This document shows positions 1 through 9,263 of a DNA stretch of 64,000 nt, in pieces (the first letter of the stretch is position 1; every line of letters begins with the position of its first letter). The stretch comes from Cohnella sp. CFH 77786 (GTDB taxonomy: Bacteria > Bacillota > Bacilli > Paenibacillales > Paenibacillaceae). The notes under the pieces are model-generated. The model was not told the DNA's origin. It searched no databases and saw only the letters and a program-made list of their open reading frames with translations. The stretch is from the NCBI RefSeq assembly GCF_019400745.1, contig NZ_WJIB01000012.1, positions 62,001 to 126,000 on the forward strand. Reading direction: 5' to 3'. Made by a program: the position numbers and the translations under genes.

Positions 1-1020
1 GAAACGCTCCATCCGCCGAGCCGTCTCCAGCGGATCGCTACCGCAGAGGAAATACAGGTAACGCTCGAAGTTGCTCGCGATTTGAATATCCATCGAAGGG
101 CTGTAGGTCATGCGGAATTGGTCCGGCTGATAGACGCCTTCACGGACGAACCGCTCCAGGATGTTGTTCTCGTTGGTCGCCAAGATCAGCTTGCGGATCG
201 GCAGCCCCATCCGTTTGGCCAAATATCCGGAGAAGATGTTGCCGAAATTGCCGGTCGGGACGCTGAAGCTGACGCCTTGCTCCCGCTGCCGCTCCGGCAA
301 GCGGAAATAAGCGTAGAAATAGTAGACCGTCTGCGCCAAAATCCGCACGAAATTGATGGAATTGACGGCGCGGAGATGGTACTTCGCCTTAAAGCCGATG
401 TCCGCAAACAGCTCCTTGATGATTTGCTGGCAATCGTCGAAATTGCCCCGCACGGACAAATTGAGGACGTTGTCGTCTTGAACCGTCGTCATCTGCAGCT
501 CCTGAACGCGGCTCACCTTGCCGTGCGGATGCAGAATGCAAATGCGGATGCCGTCCTTGGAACGGACGCCGCTGATCGCCGCCGCTCCCGTATCGCCGGA
601 GGTCGCCCCTAGAATGTGGATCACTTGGTTTTTCTTTTGAGCCGCGTAGGCGTACAGATTGCCCATAAACTGCAGGGCGACATCCTTGAAGGCGAATGTC
701 GGCCCGTGGAAGAGCTCCAAGAGATAGAGCGATTCGTCCAATCGAATGACGGGCGCCACCTCCGGACTCCGGAATCCGGCGTAGCTCTCCCGGATCAGCT
801 GTTTCAAATCCTCGTCAGGGATTTCGCCGTTCGTATAAAGCGAGAAAATGGCGAACATCAACTCCGGATACGACAGATCCTTCCATTCCTCCAGCGTTTG
901 CCCGGATATCTCCGGAATCGTTTCCGGGATCATCAGGCCGCCGTCGTTGCCGAGCCCCATCAAAAAAGTGTCGATAAATCCGCTGCTGCCAACTTGTCCG
1001 CGGGTGCTGATAAAGTTCAT
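1..1020 (-). CDS. thrC: threonine synthase, C-terminal end cut by window edge
   Basis: PLP enzyme that converts O-phosphohomoserine to threonine, the last step of threonine synthesis in the cytoplasm. The first 340 codons are present and the frame stays open to base 1, so the C-terminus lies outside. The start MNFISTRGQ follows AAGGAGAA at good spacing. Recognisable family stretches are GLGNDGGLMIPE near residue 22, the PLP lysine motif GPTFAFKD, the SGDTG phosphate-binding loop and VPTGNFGN. The N-terminal form (STRG, then LGNDGGL) is the long E. coli/yeast-like type rather than the short B. subtilis ThrC. It is divergent from the germination operon with about 180 bp between them. No T-box or other leader is evident there. 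Confidence 0.95.
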   Translation of the reverse strand, partial: MNFISTRGQVGSSGFIDTFLMGLGNDGGLMIPETIPEISGQTLEEWKDLSYPELMFAIFSLYTNGEIPDEDLKQLIRESYAGFRSPEVAPVIRLDESLYLLELFHGPTFAFKDVALQFMGNLYAYAAQKKNQVIHILGATSGDTGAAAISGVRSKDGIRICILHPHGKVSRVQELQMTTVQDDNVLNLSVRGNFDDCQQIIKELFADIGFKAKYHLRAVNSINFVRILAQTVYYFYAYFRLPERQREQGVSFSVPTGNFGNIFSGYLAKRMGLPIRKLILATNENNILERFVREGVYQPDQFRMTYSPSMDIQIASNFERYLYFLCGSDPLETARRMERF

Positions 1021-1182
1021 CTCGTTCTCCTTTTTGCCTCATTTGTTCTTATTGTGAAGAGATCATGGGCCGGTTTCAAGACTTTTTTTGCACGAGGGAC
1101 ACCCTTGGGCTGCTTGAGCCGGCATGTGGTAATATTTCCCGGACAAGCGGGCAATCTAACACGGACGGATAGGCGGACCGGG

Positions 1183-1189
1183 AAGGAGG
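1183..1189 (+). promoter_or_regulatory. ribosome binding site of gerKA-like gene
   Basis: AAGGAGG lies 10 bases before the ATG at 1200. It decides this frame over an overlapping open frame that starts at 1193. Confidence 0.7.
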
Positions 1190-1199
1190 CAGTTGGCTC

Positions 1200-2777
1200 A
1201 TGGGACTCCACAGGATGATCCAGCGAATGTTGAAGAGAACGTCCCCGTCTTTGGAACCGCAACACAGGCCGGCAAAGCACGGTATTTCGCTTCAACCCGA
1301 TCTGTCCGGCAATCTAGAGGCCATTCGGTCCTCCTGCGGAAACAGCCCCGATCTCGTGATCCGCGAAATCGAACTCCCGGACGGCGGCGAACGGAAATTC
1401 GCCGTGATTTACGTCGACGGGCTGACGGATGCCAAGTCGATCAACCACTTTATCCTGGATCCCTTGTTGCTTGCAATCCGGGATCTCCCGCAAGAGCTTG
1501 CGGCGGAACCGAACGCGGATCTATTGCAGCGGTTGGCGCGCTCCGTCCTTCCCGTCGGGCAGATCCTCGAGGTGTCGGAGATGACGCCGCTTCTGCAGGG
1601 CCTCTTGTTCGGCCAGGCGGCAATCATGGCCGACGGATCCTCCCGGGTCATTCTGATCGGCATGAAAGGCGGAGAGGACCGCGGCGTACAGGAGCCCTCC
1701 GCTCAGACCGTCATTCGGGGACCGAAAGAAGGCTTTACCGAGGATCTGTCGACCAACATCGCCCTGGTCCGGCGCAAAATCCGAGATCCGCGGCTATGGT
1801 TGGAAGAGTTTCGGATCGGCCGGATGACCCACACGAGAATTACGGTGATGTACCTGAAGGGCACGGCCAAAGAGGAAGTCATCCAAGAGGTCAGATCCCG
1901 GCTCGAACGCATCCGCATCGACGGCATCCTGGAAAGCGGGTACATCGAAGAGCTGATTCAAGACAGAACGTTTACTCCGTTTCCGACCATGTTTCACTCC
2001 GAGAGACCGGACGTTATCGCGGCTGGCCTGCTGGAAGGGCGGATCGCCATCCTCGTGGACGGGACGCCGTTCGTCCTGCTCGTCCCCGCCTTGTTCCCGC
2101 AATTTTTCCAAGCCGCCGAGGACTATTACCAACGTTCCGATATCGCGACGTTTTTGCGGATTCTCCGCTACATCTCCTTTTTCATCGCCCTGCTGGGCCC
2201 GTCCCTGTACATCGCGATTACGACTTTCCATCATGAGATGCTTCCTCCGCCTCTGCTCATCAGCCTCATCGCTCAGCGCGGAAGGGTACCCTTTCCGGCT
2301 TTCATTGAAGCGCTGATGATGGAAGTGACGTTCGAGCTGCTGCGCGAAGCCGGGGTACGGCTTCCCCGAGCGGTCGGACAAGCGGTGTCGATCGTCGGTG
2401 CCCTTGTTATCGGACAAGCGGCCGTGGAAGCGGGGATCATTTCGGCGGCGATGGTCATCGTCGTGGCGATCACCGCGATCTCGAGCTTCGTGATTCCCGC
2501 TTACAACATGGGGATTGCGGTTCGGATGCTGCGTTTCGGATTGATGGGACTGGCCGCCTCCTTCGGCCTGTACGGGATGATCGTCGGTTTGATTCTCATT
2601 ATCCAGCACCTGTGCGGACTGCGTTCGTTCGGCGTTCCCTACATGACGCCGTTCAGCCCCGTCTCCCTGTCGGATCAGAAGGACACGATCGCGCGTGCCC
2701 CTCTATGGGGATTGTTCTCGCGCCCTCGATTCTTGTCCCCTCAAAATCCCGACCGGGAGGACACCCCGCCTACGTGA
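1200..2777 (+). CDS. gerKA: spore germination receptor A subunit (GerA family)
   Basis: A subunit of a nutrient germinant receptor in the spore inner membrane; it works with B and C subunits to trigger germination. The protein is 525 residues, normal for the family. A soluble N-terminal region of about 300 residues carries the conserved DGL (VDGLTD) and the segment GPKEGFTEDLSTN. A membrane region follows from about residue 318, beginning FLRILRYISFF and containing the family signature PPPLLISLIAQRGRVPFP. It is first in a four-gene operon (A, C, D-like, B). Such operons are normally transcribed in the forespore by sigma G; I could not identify a convincing sigma G promoter. The symbol follows the commonest Paenibacillaceae naming and the germinant is unknown. 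Confidence 0.93.
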   Translation: MGLHRMIQRMLKRTSPSLEPQHRPAKHGISLQPDLSGNLEAIRSSCGNSPDLVIREIELPDGGERKFAVIYVDGLTDAKSINHFILDPLLLAIRDLPQELAAEPNADLLQRLARSVLPVGQILEVSEMTPLLQGLLFGQAAIMADGSSRVILIGMKGGEDRGVQEPSAQTVIRGPKEGFTEDLSTNIALVRRKIRDPRLWLEEFRIGRMTHTRITVMYLKGTAKEEVIQEVRSRLERIRIDGILESGYIEELIQDRTFTPFPTMFHSERPDVIAAGLLEGRIAILVDGTPFVLLVPALFPQFFQAAEDYYQRSDIATFLRILRYISFFIALLGPSLYIAITTFHHEMLPPPLLISLIAQRGRVPFPAFIEALMMEVTFELLREAGVRLPRAVGQAVSIVGALVIGQAAVEAGIISAAMVIVVAITAISSFVIPAYNMGIAVRMLRFGLMGLAASFGLYGMIVGLILIIQHLCGLRSFGVPYMTPFSPVSLSDQKDTIARAPLWGLFSRPRFLSPQNPDREDTPPT

Positions 2778-2818
2778 ATTATGGGCGGTAATCGACCGCT
2801 CCGTTCGAGGAGGTCTCT

Positions 2819-4030
2819 ATGTACAAAGCGATCCGGCTGACCCTCGTCTGGGCCCTCGCGGCCGCATTCCTCTCCGGGTGCTGGAACCGCCGCGAGCTGA
2901 ACGAAATTGCGGTTACCACCACCATTGGGCTCGATCGGCTAAACGACGGCAACATCCTGCTCTCCGACCAGCTCCTGTATGCCCCCGCGATTTCCCCGAT
3001 CGGCGGAGGAGGCGGAGGCGATCGGGCCCCCGTCACCCTGTTATCGGAAACGGGGGAAGGCATACAGCTCGCCGCTCGCAAAATGACGATGAAGGTCTCG
3101 AAAAAAATTTACGTCGGCCAGCTGCAAATCCTCGTGCTCGGAGAGAAGCTGGCCCGATCCGGCGTTGCCGACGTCCTTGATCATATCGCGAGAGACCACG
3201 AATACCGCAGGGATTTCTTCGTGATCGTCGCCAAGGGCATGACCGCCAATGAAGTACTGCGCATATTCACGCCGCTTGAGAGCATTCCGGCCAACAAGCT
3301 GCGCGATTCGCTGGATTCGTCTTCGAAAGCTTGGGGCGCCAGCGGCGCGATTCAAATCGGCGAGTTCCTGTCTGCCTTGACGGCCAAAGGGCAAGATCCG
3401 GTCTTGTCCGGAGTTACGATCCAGGGAAATCCGGAGGAAGGCAGCGAGAAAGAGAGCGTAGCACGGATTCAAGTGAGGTCGGAGCTTGCGTATACCGGTT
3501 ACGCCGTCTTCAAAAAGGATAGACTGTTGGGATGGTTGAACCAGCGCGAGAGCAAAGGGGTCAACTACGTCAGGGGTAAGATAAAAAGCACCTCCGTCAG
3601 CGTTCCTTGCCCGGAGGGAAAACACACGATAACGGTCGAGCTGTTGAACACGAAGGCCAAGATGAAGCCGAAGCTGGTAAACGGAGAACCCGCCGTCAAC
3701 GTGAAGATAAGCGCCGAGGCGAGCATCGCCGACGCGCAATGCAACATCGACATGTCCAACCCGGCAACGATCAATGCGATCGAGAAGCTGGTTAACGAAG
3801 AGATTCGGGATACCGTCAAGGATGCGGTGAAAACCGCGCAGACCGATTACAAGGCCGATATTTTCGGTTTCGGCTCCGCCTTTGCCCGCTCCAAACCGAA
3901 ATACTGGAGCGGCGTGGAGAAGAAATGGTCCGAAGCCTTTCCGGAAATAAGGGTTCAAGTATCCGTTTCGACCAAAATCCGGGAAATCTTCAAAACGAAA
4001 AGATCATTGATCAGGCAAATGAGGGAGTAA
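2819..4030 (+). CDS. gerKC: spore germination lipoprotein C subunit (Ger(x)C family)
   Basis: Lipoprotein subunit of the germinant receptor, anchored on the outer face of the spore inner membrane. The 403-residue product starts MYKAIRLTLV after GGAGGTCT. The lipobox is LSGC with the acylated cysteine at residue 21, followed by the typical WNRRELNE. A conserved family stretch is GEKLARSGVADVLDHIARD. The gene follows the A subunit by 41 bp and ends 5 bp before the small D-like gene. The position of C before B matches many receptor operons. The specificity of the receptor cannot be read from this subunit. Confidence 0.93.
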   Translation: MYKAIRLTLVWALAAAFLSGCWNRRELNEIAVTTTIGLDRLNDGNILLSDQLLYAPAISPIGGGGGGDRAPVTLLSETGEGIQLAARKMTMKVSKKIYVGQLQILVLGEKLARSGVADVLDHIARDHEYRRDFFVIVAKGMTANEVLRIFTPLESIPANKLRDSLDSSSKAWGASGAIQIGEFLSALTAKGQDPVLSGVTIQGNPEEGSEKESVARIQVRSELAYTGYAVFKKDRLLGWLNQRESKGVNYVRGKIKSTSVSVPCPEGKHTITVELLNTKAKMKPKLVNGEPAVNVKISAEASIADAQCNIDMSNPATINAIEKLVNEEIRDTVKDAVKTAQTDYKADIFGFGSAFARSKPKYWSGVEKKWSEAFPEIRVQVSVSTKIREIFKTKRSLIRQMRE

Positions 4031-4035
4031 CCGCC

Positions 4036-4266
4036 ATGTCATGGGGTACGATCGGCGTGCTCGTTCTGGGGGCCGTTATCGGGCTCGTCGAAGCCCCCGG
4101 TCTCTTCCGCAGAAAAAAGACCAAAGAACTCTGGATGTTCTTGGTGCTGCTTGCAGCGGCAATCGCCTCCAATCTTGCGGCAGGTCTGCCCGAGGACCTT
4201 CCCACTCCGCTGGACGCGCTCAAAGCCGTCTTCGAACCCATCGGGAAGTTCGTCCTGAGGCACTAA
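4036..4266 (+). CDS. small two-TM membrane protein of the ger operon (D-type)
   Basis: A 76-residue protein starting MSWGTIGVLVLG. The longer upstream open frame overlaps the C-subunit gene and is not the likely start; GAGGGAG lies just before the chosen ATG. Two hydrophobic segments are visible (residues about 4-20 and 32-50) separated by a basic loop, RRKKTKEL. Size and topology fit the small D proteins found in a subset of GerA-type operons, which have been reported to modulate receptor function. It lies between the C and B genes with gaps of 5 and 18 bp, so it is surely co-transcribed. I infer the role from position and topology, not from a sequence motif. Confidence 0.82.
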   Translation: MSWGTIGVLVLGAVIGLVEAPGLFRRKKTKELWMFLVLLAAAIASNLAAGLPEDLPTPLDALKAVFEPIGKFVLRH

Positions 4267-4284
4267 CGAAACGGGGTACCTTGC

Positions 4285-5400
4285 ATGCCGGACAACGGAA
4301 AAATCGAACCTGCCCAATTCCGCAAATTGGTTATGTTTTTCATTCTCGGTCGGGCGATCCTGATCACCCCGACGTTCCTCGCCGAACAAGCCAAGCAGGA
4401 CGCCTGGATTTCCGCGGCCGCCGGTCTGCTTTTCGGCGTGTTGATCGTATTGCTGCTTCGCAAGATGGGGACGCGGTTTCCCGAAAGCACTCTACCGCAA
4501 TACAGCCAGGGGATTCTTGGGCGCTGGGCGGGCAGCGCCGTCGCTTTCCTGTTTTTCCTTCACGCCCTCCTTCTCTGTTCGCTCACCACGCGTTCGCTCA
4601 GCGTCTTCATGGCCTCCACGATGATGCCCGAGACGCCGATTCAATGGATCATAGGACTGTATTTGTTCATTGCCGCGGTCGGCGCGCGCAAAGGAATCGA
4701 AAACATCGGAAAAACCGCGGATGTCTTCTACCCGCTGGTCGTCGCCCTCTTTATCATTTTCGTGGTCTTCGTGACCCCGCAGATCGAAGCGGAAAAACTG
4801 CAGCCCGTCTTGGCCAAAGGAATGGCACCGGTCCTGTCGGGAGCCTACCAGGTGGCGGGTTTTCCGTATATGAACCTGGTTTTGCTGCTGCCGATCTTTC
4901 CGTTCGTCTCCGATTCCAGGCAGGCGGCGAAATCGTTTTTGCAGGGTACGCTGCTGGGCGGCGGCAGTCTCTGCATTCTCACGCTGCTGTGCGTAGCGGT
5001 ATTGGGAGGCCCGGAGACCGCAAACGAGCTGTTCCCGACCTACGAGATGGCGAAAACGATCGAAATCGGCATGTTCGTTCAACGCGTAGAAGCGATTATG
5101 GCGCTGATGTGGTTCATCACGATCTATTTCCAGGTGGTCATCTGCTTCTATGTCGCGATTACGATTTTGGCGCAAATCTTTCGATTGACCGACTACCGCC
5201 CGCTTGTTTTCCCGATGGCTTTCCTGTTGACGGCGTTCGCGCAGTTGATCGCTCCCAGCATCAGTTATCTCATCGATTTCTCAAGATCGACGTGGTCCAG
5301 TTATACGCTGACTTACGGCTTGCTGATCCTGGTATTGCTGGCGTTGGCAGCCGTCCGGCGCGGCAGCGGCCGCCGTTCCGGCGAAGCATCGCCTTCGTGA
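4285..5400 (+). CDS. gerKB: spore germination permease B subunit
   Basis: B subunit of the germinant receptor, an APC-superfamily integral membrane protein thought to carry the germinant-binding site. The 371-residue product starts MPDNGKIEPAQFRKLV; the phrase ILGRAILITPTFLAEQAKQDAWIS is typical of the first helix region of the family. About ten transmembrane segments are visible. The gene ends the operon and converges on the leftward ABC operon, with only 20 bp between the two stop codons and no clear terminator. The preceding ribosome binding site is weak (ACGGGGT), consistent with coupling to the upstream small gene. Confidence 0.93.
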   Translation: MPDNGKIEPAQFRKLVMFFILGRAILITPTFLAEQAKQDAWISAAAGLLFGVLIVLLLRKMGTRFPESTLPQYSQGILGRWAGSAVAFLFFLHALLLCSLTTRSLSVFMASTMMPETPIQWIIGLYLFIAAVGARKGIENIGKTADVFYPLVVALFIIFVVFVTPQIEAEKLQPVLAKGMAPVLSGAYQVAGFPYMNLVLLLPIFPFVSDSRQAAKSFLQGTLLGGGSLCILTLLCVAVLGGPETANELFPTYEMAKTIEIGMFVQRVEAIMALMWFITIYFQVVICFYVAITILAQIFRLTDYRPLVFPMAFLLTAFAQLIAPSISYLIDFSRSTWSSYTLTYGLLILVLLALAAVRRGSGRRSGEASPS

Positions 5401-5420
5401 CATCCGATTAGCCCCTGCCG

Positions 5421-6314
5421 TCACGAAGCTTCCTCCGGCGGCGTCAGCACGATTTTCCCTTCCACGAGCTCCACCTTCACCTTGTTCTTGTCCTTCACGC
5501 CGATCGATTCGAGGTAACTGGCGGGCACCTGCAGCCGTCCGGCCTTGTCGAGCACGGCGTATTCGACGTGGGAATCCTCCTCCGAAGGGGCGATTCCCCG
5601 CTCCAGCTCGGCCAGCTCTTCCGCATAGGAGCGCCGCCTCAGCATCTCCGAGGAAATTTTTCCGTCGCGGATGGCGACCACCCGGTCGACCTTCTTGGCG
5701 AGGTGCGGATCGTGCGTGACGATGACGATCGTAATGCCGATCGTCCGGTTCAGCTCGCGGAACAAGTCGAGGATCTGGTCCGACATCTTGGAGTCGACCG
5801 AGCCTGTCGGCTCGTCGGCAAGCAGCAGCTTGGGCTGGTTGGCGAGCGCGATCGCGATGGCCACTCGCTGCTGTTCGCCGCCGGACAGCTGGTGCAGCTT
5901 ATTGTTCTTGCGGTGCGTGAGCCCAACCGCCTCGAGCAGCTCTAGAGCGCGCATCCGCTTCCGGCGCCCCTGCAGCAGGATCGGCAGCTCCACGTTCTCG
6001 AGCGCCGTCAAATAAGGGATCAAATTGCGCGCGTTATTCTGCCAGACGAACCCGACGGTTTCCCGTTTGTAGCGCACGAGATCCGACTCCGACATTTTCA
6101 GCATGTTGCGTCCGTCGACCGTCAGCGATCCCGCCGAGGGCCGGTCAAGCCCGCCCAGCATATTGAGCAGCGTGGACTTGCCGCTCCCGCTGTTTCCGAT
6201 GATCGCCATCAGTTCGCCGGTTTCCACGTGCAGGTCCAATCCTTGAAGGGCGAAAACCTCGAGGTCCGCCGCTTTGTAAATTTTGACCAAGCCTTCGCAA
6301 TGGATCACGCCCAT
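5421..6314 (-). CDS. ABC transporter ATPase with C-terminal AbrB-like domain
   Basis: ATPase of the LolD/MacB/FtsE class, 297 residues. Walker A GNSGSGKST is at 40-48, the signature LSGGEQQR near 145 and Walker B LLLADEPTG near 167. ATPases of this class usually end near residue 225-235. Here a linker rich in acidic residues is followed by about 45 residues reading LDKAGRLQVPASYLESIGV and then a strand ending GKIVLTPPE, which is the pattern of an AbrB/MazE/SpoVT swapped-hairpin domain. The start codon shares one base with the permease stop (TGATG), so the two are translationally coupled. Whether the added domain dimerises, binds DNA or only scaffolds the ATPase cannot be told from sequence. 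Confidence 0.9.
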   Translation of the reverse strand: MGVIHCEGLVKIYKAADLEVFALQGLDLHVETGELMAIIGNSGSGKSTLLNMLGGLDRPSAGSLTVDGRNMLKMSESDLVRYKRETVGFVWQNNARNLIPYLTALENVELPILLQGRRKRMRALELLEAVGLTHRKNNKLHQLSGGEQQRVAIAIALANQPKLLLADEPTGSVDSKMSDQILDLFRELNRTIGITIVIVTHDPHLAKKVDRVVAIRDGKISSEMLRRRSYAEELAELERGIAPSEEDSHVEYAVLDKAGRLQVPASYLESIGVKDKNKVKVELVEGKIVLTPPEEAS

Positions 6315-9199
6315 CAGTCCTCCCCGAGCTTAATCGCTTGATGGATTCGAATGCGGGACAGCATGTACGTCAGAATGCCGATGCCCAGCAGCAGCATGAA
6401 CCCGACCGTGGAATAGAGCCGCACGAAATCGAGCGGGTCGAACACCACCTGGAACGGCGGCACCAGGCTGCTCGGATTGAAGGCGATCTGGAAATTCGGC
6501 ACGTACAGCCGGCTCGCGAGATTGCCCACCGTGACCCCGATCAGGATCGCGACTCCCGAGGTGAGAAGCTGCTCCAGCGCGAGCATCGCGACCAGCTGCC
6601 GGAGCGACAGGCCGACCGCGCGCAAAATCCCGTTCTGCAGCGTCCTTCCCTTCAGCGACAAAATCCAGTACAGCAGAAATCCGACGAAGCTGACCAGGAT
6701 CGAAATGATAAAGCCGAGCGTCAGCACTCCGTTCAGCGCCATCAGGAACGGGTCGTTCTTCGCTTTCACCAGATCCGCCCTCGTGTTCAGGATGCTCGTC
6801 ACGCTCAGGCCGGAGTTCTCGATCGCCTTGTACAATTCCTCGGTAGACGCCCCCGGCTTCAGCTTCAGCCATACCTGGTACGGCTCGAGCCCCAGCTGCA
6901 ATTGGATGCGCGAGAGGTGGCCGACGATCAGCATCGGGGCATTCCGCTCGGTCTCCTTGTCGGACGCATCCACCGAGCCCAGCGGAGGATTCGGGTTGAA
7001 CGTCGGAAAATAATCGATGATTCCGTACACGATGAAGGGCTGCTTGTCGGTCTCGCCCCATCCCGCGAATATCGTGTCCCCCGACTTCACGTTCCGCTGC
7101 TCCGCCAGCGTACGGGAGATGAGCACCGCCCGCGAATCGGAGGCGATCAAGTTCAGGTATTCGTAGAACGGATACGCGTTCAAACCTTCCGGGAACCAGG
7201 CGGTGCGACCGAAATCGTCGGTGTCGATGCCGATCAGGGTGGCGGAGCCGGTCGCCTCGCCCGAGCTGAACGAAGCGTCCCGTTTCACGAACACCTTCGC
7301 CGCGGATTCGACGCCCGGCAGCTTCGGGTACGGATCGAAAGGCGGCTCCAAATAGTGGATGGGGCCTTTCTGCACGGCGGATGCGGTTGGCGCTGCCCCC
7401 GGAGGACCGACAGGCGTTTCCGGCGGCTTGTCGTTCGGCCATTCGGATTGCAGCACGAACTCGGCGCCGTTGCCGTAGCGGATCCGGTCCTCCGTATTGC
7501 CGTTCAGCGTCCGGGCGGCGCCCGCGCTGAACACGCCGATCGCGATCGTCATGATGAGGAACACCATCAGGAACTGGTATTGGCTATTGGACCGCCCGAC
7601 TTGAATGAGGGTGGCGTACAGGGAAGGAGGCCACCATTTGCGTCCGAGCCAATAGATAAGCCGCAGCACGAACGGGTATAGCCGCAGCAGCAGCAAGCCC
7701 GTTCCGAGCACGAACAGCGCGGGGACGACGAACTGCAGCGGATCGATCCGCAAAGAATCGGCATCCAGTCCGAGATTTTGGATGTCCTTCAGCTTGGTAC
7801 GGAAAGTAAATAAGCCATAGATGGCAACCCCCAGGGCGAGGATGTCCAGGAAAGCTTTGTGCCACAGCGGGAGTTTCACGAAGCGGGCCAGCTGCTGCTT
7901 GTGCCCGACGATGGACACCCGGGTCGCCAGCAGGACGGGAACCATCGTCATGAGGAAAGAGACGACAGCCGCCAGCCCCCCGTAGAGATAAGCCTCCCGG
8001 TTCAGGTGGACGGGCATCCGCGCCCGCTGCACGAACTCCAGGAACCCGTTCGACGCGCCCAGCACGTTGGTCAGGGCAAGGCCGATGGGCGGCCCAAGCG
8101 CGTACGCGACCCCGCACAGCAGCAAGCTTTCGGCCGCGAACGACAGGACGATCTGCCAACGGGCGGCCCCGCGGCTTCGCAAGACGGCGATCTCGTTCTT
8201 CTGCCTCTCCGTGATCAAATTCGAAACCATGAACATGTAGAACCCGAGCATGATCAGAACGGGCACGTTTAACGACCACATCAACGTCCTCAGCTTCTTC
8301 GCCCGGTCGAAATACTGCTCGATCGTCTTCAGAGCCGGCACTCGGTAATCCGATTGATAACGTCCCGCCGCGGCGGTCAGCGTGTTCCGGATCTGCTTGT
8401 CGGTATCGAGGAAATTCTGGATCCCGCGCAGCTCGAGCTTCGCGTAATCCATCACGAAATACCAGCCGGCGGAGGCGATCGGGACTTTGCCTTGATCTAT
8501 GATTTCCGATTGGAACAGCTTATCGCCCATGACGAATGTGTTGCTCAGCTCGGACAGGCTCGCATCCCGGAAGTAAGGGTCGTCGTCCTCCTTCTTTTCG
8601 AAGACGCCGACCGGTTTGATTTTCACGGTTCCCTTGATTTTCGGATCTTCCAGAACGAGCACCGTGTCCAGCACCAGCTTATAGTATCCAAGCGCCCGGT
8701 CCGTGACGAGCACCTCGTAGACGCCGTCCGCGGGTCGATCTTCCGGCATCCGTCCGTCGATGAGCCGGATATGGCCCGCAAGGCCGCTGAACATCCTCAG
8801 CGTCGTGCTCGGTTTGTTCTTGCTCGTATTGCGAGCCTTCTCCTCGAACGTGAACAGGACGGACTTCGTGCGGCGTTCCCTGACGAGCTCTTTCACCGGG
8901 ATGCCGAATCCGGGGGCGGCGTCCCTGTCCATATAACCGTCGATGCGGGCCAGAATTTCCCGGCGCTTCCCTTCCGTCTGATCATAGAAATTGAGCACGG
9001 ACCAGTGCGTCCCCGGATAGATGCCGGATTCGGTCTGATACGTCTCCAAATCCTTGACCAGCATCCGGGACAGGATCGCCTCGGAATAAATCGGCATCGT
9101 GCTGACGAGCGCCACGGTCATCAGCATGCCGAAGAAAAGGCTCGACACGAGCCACCGGTTTTGCGCCATTTTGCGGATGATCATGACGAATAAGGCCAC
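6314..9199 (-). CDS. large FtsX-type ABC transporter permease
   Basis: Permease of the MacB/FtsX superfamily, about 960 residues. The N-terminal transmembrane segment is followed by a long extracytoplasmic domain, then a central cluster of helices (from about LRTLMWSLNVPVLIMLGFYM), a second extracytoplasmic domain and a C-terminal cluster of three helices (VLTLGFIISILVSFVGFLL and following). This duplicated layout suggests that the single polypeptide supplies both permease halves. A TTG at 9205 is one base after GGAGG; the GTG at 9199 sits at normal spacing and is my preferred start. It lies between the adaptor and the AbrB-fused ATPase. The substrate is unknown; lipids, peptides or antibiotics are typical for the class. 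Confidence 0.9.
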   Translation of the reverse strand: MALFVMIIRKMAQNRWLVSSLFFGMLMTVALVSTMPIYSEAILSRMLVKDLETYQTESGIYPGTHWSVLNFYDQTEGKRREILARIDGYMDRDAAPGFGIPVKELVRERRTKSVLFTFEEKARNTSKNKPSTTLRMFSGLAGHIRLIDGRMPEDRPADGVYEVLVTDRALGYYKLVLDTVLVLEDPKIKGTVKIKPVGVFEKKEDDDPYFRDASLSELSNTFVMGDKLFQSEIIDQGKVPIASAGWYFVMDYAKLELRGIQNFLDTDKQIRNTLTAAAGRYQSDYRVPALKTIEQYFDRAKKLRTLMWSLNVPVLIMLGFYMFMVSNLITERQKNEIAVLRSRGAARWQIVLSFAAESLLLCGVAYALGPPIGLALTNVLGASNGFLEFVQRARMPVHLNREAYLYGGLAAVVSFLMTMVPVLLATRVSIVGHKQQLARFVKLPLWHKAFLDILALGVAIYGLFTFRTKLKDIQNLGLDADSLRIDPLQFVVPALFVLGTGLLLLRLYPFVLRLIYWLGRKWWPPSLYATLIQVGRSNSQYQFLMVFLIMTIAIGVFSAGAARTLNGNTEDRIRYGNGAEFVLQSEWPNDKPPETPVGPPGAAPTASAVQKGPIHYLEPPFDPYPKLPGVESAAKVFVKRDASFSSGEATGSATLIGIDTDDFGRTAWFPEGLNAYPFYEYLNLIASDSRAVLISRTLAEQRNVKSGDTIFAGWGETDKQPFIVYGIIDYFPTFNPNPPLGSVDASDKETERNAPMLIVGHLSRIQLQLGLEPYQVWLKLKPGASTEELYKAIENSGLSVTSILNTRADLVKAKNDPFLMALNGVLTLGFIISILVSFVGFLLYWILSLKGRTLQNGILRAVGLSLRQLVAMLALEQLLTSGVAILIGVTVGNLASRLYVPNFQIAFNPSSLVPPFQVVFDPLDFVRLYSTVGFMLLLGIGILTYMLSRIRIHQAIKLGED

Positions 9200-9227
9200 T
9201 GACAAGCCTCCCTGCAGTTCGATTGCG

Positions 9228-9263
9228 AATCGGGGACTCCTGCAGAATCGGGGACTATTGCAG
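9228..9263. repeat. 18-bp tandem duplication across adaptor stop codon
   Basis: Two adjacent copies of AATCGGGGACTCCTGCAG / AATCGGGGACTATTGCAG. On the minus strand the first copy carries the TAG stop of the adaptor gene; the second has GAG at the same place and is untranslated. It fills most of the gap to the permease gene. Confidence 0.75.

Noticed and set aside
1060..1182. Sigma G promoter before the germination operon
   Set aside because: No pair of boxes with acceptable match and spacing could be identified by eye.
1021..1199. T-box leader for threonine synthase
   Set aside because: The leader is too short and lacks the T-box sequence and specifier stem.
1193..2236. Second rightward frame over the GerA-type gene
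   Set aside because: Arg/Gly-rich composition, no family features, shadow of the real gene.
4041..5411. 456-residue Arg/Ser-rich frame over the germination permease gene
   Set aside because: Shadow frame in high-GC DNA; the true frame encodes a clear GerB family protein.
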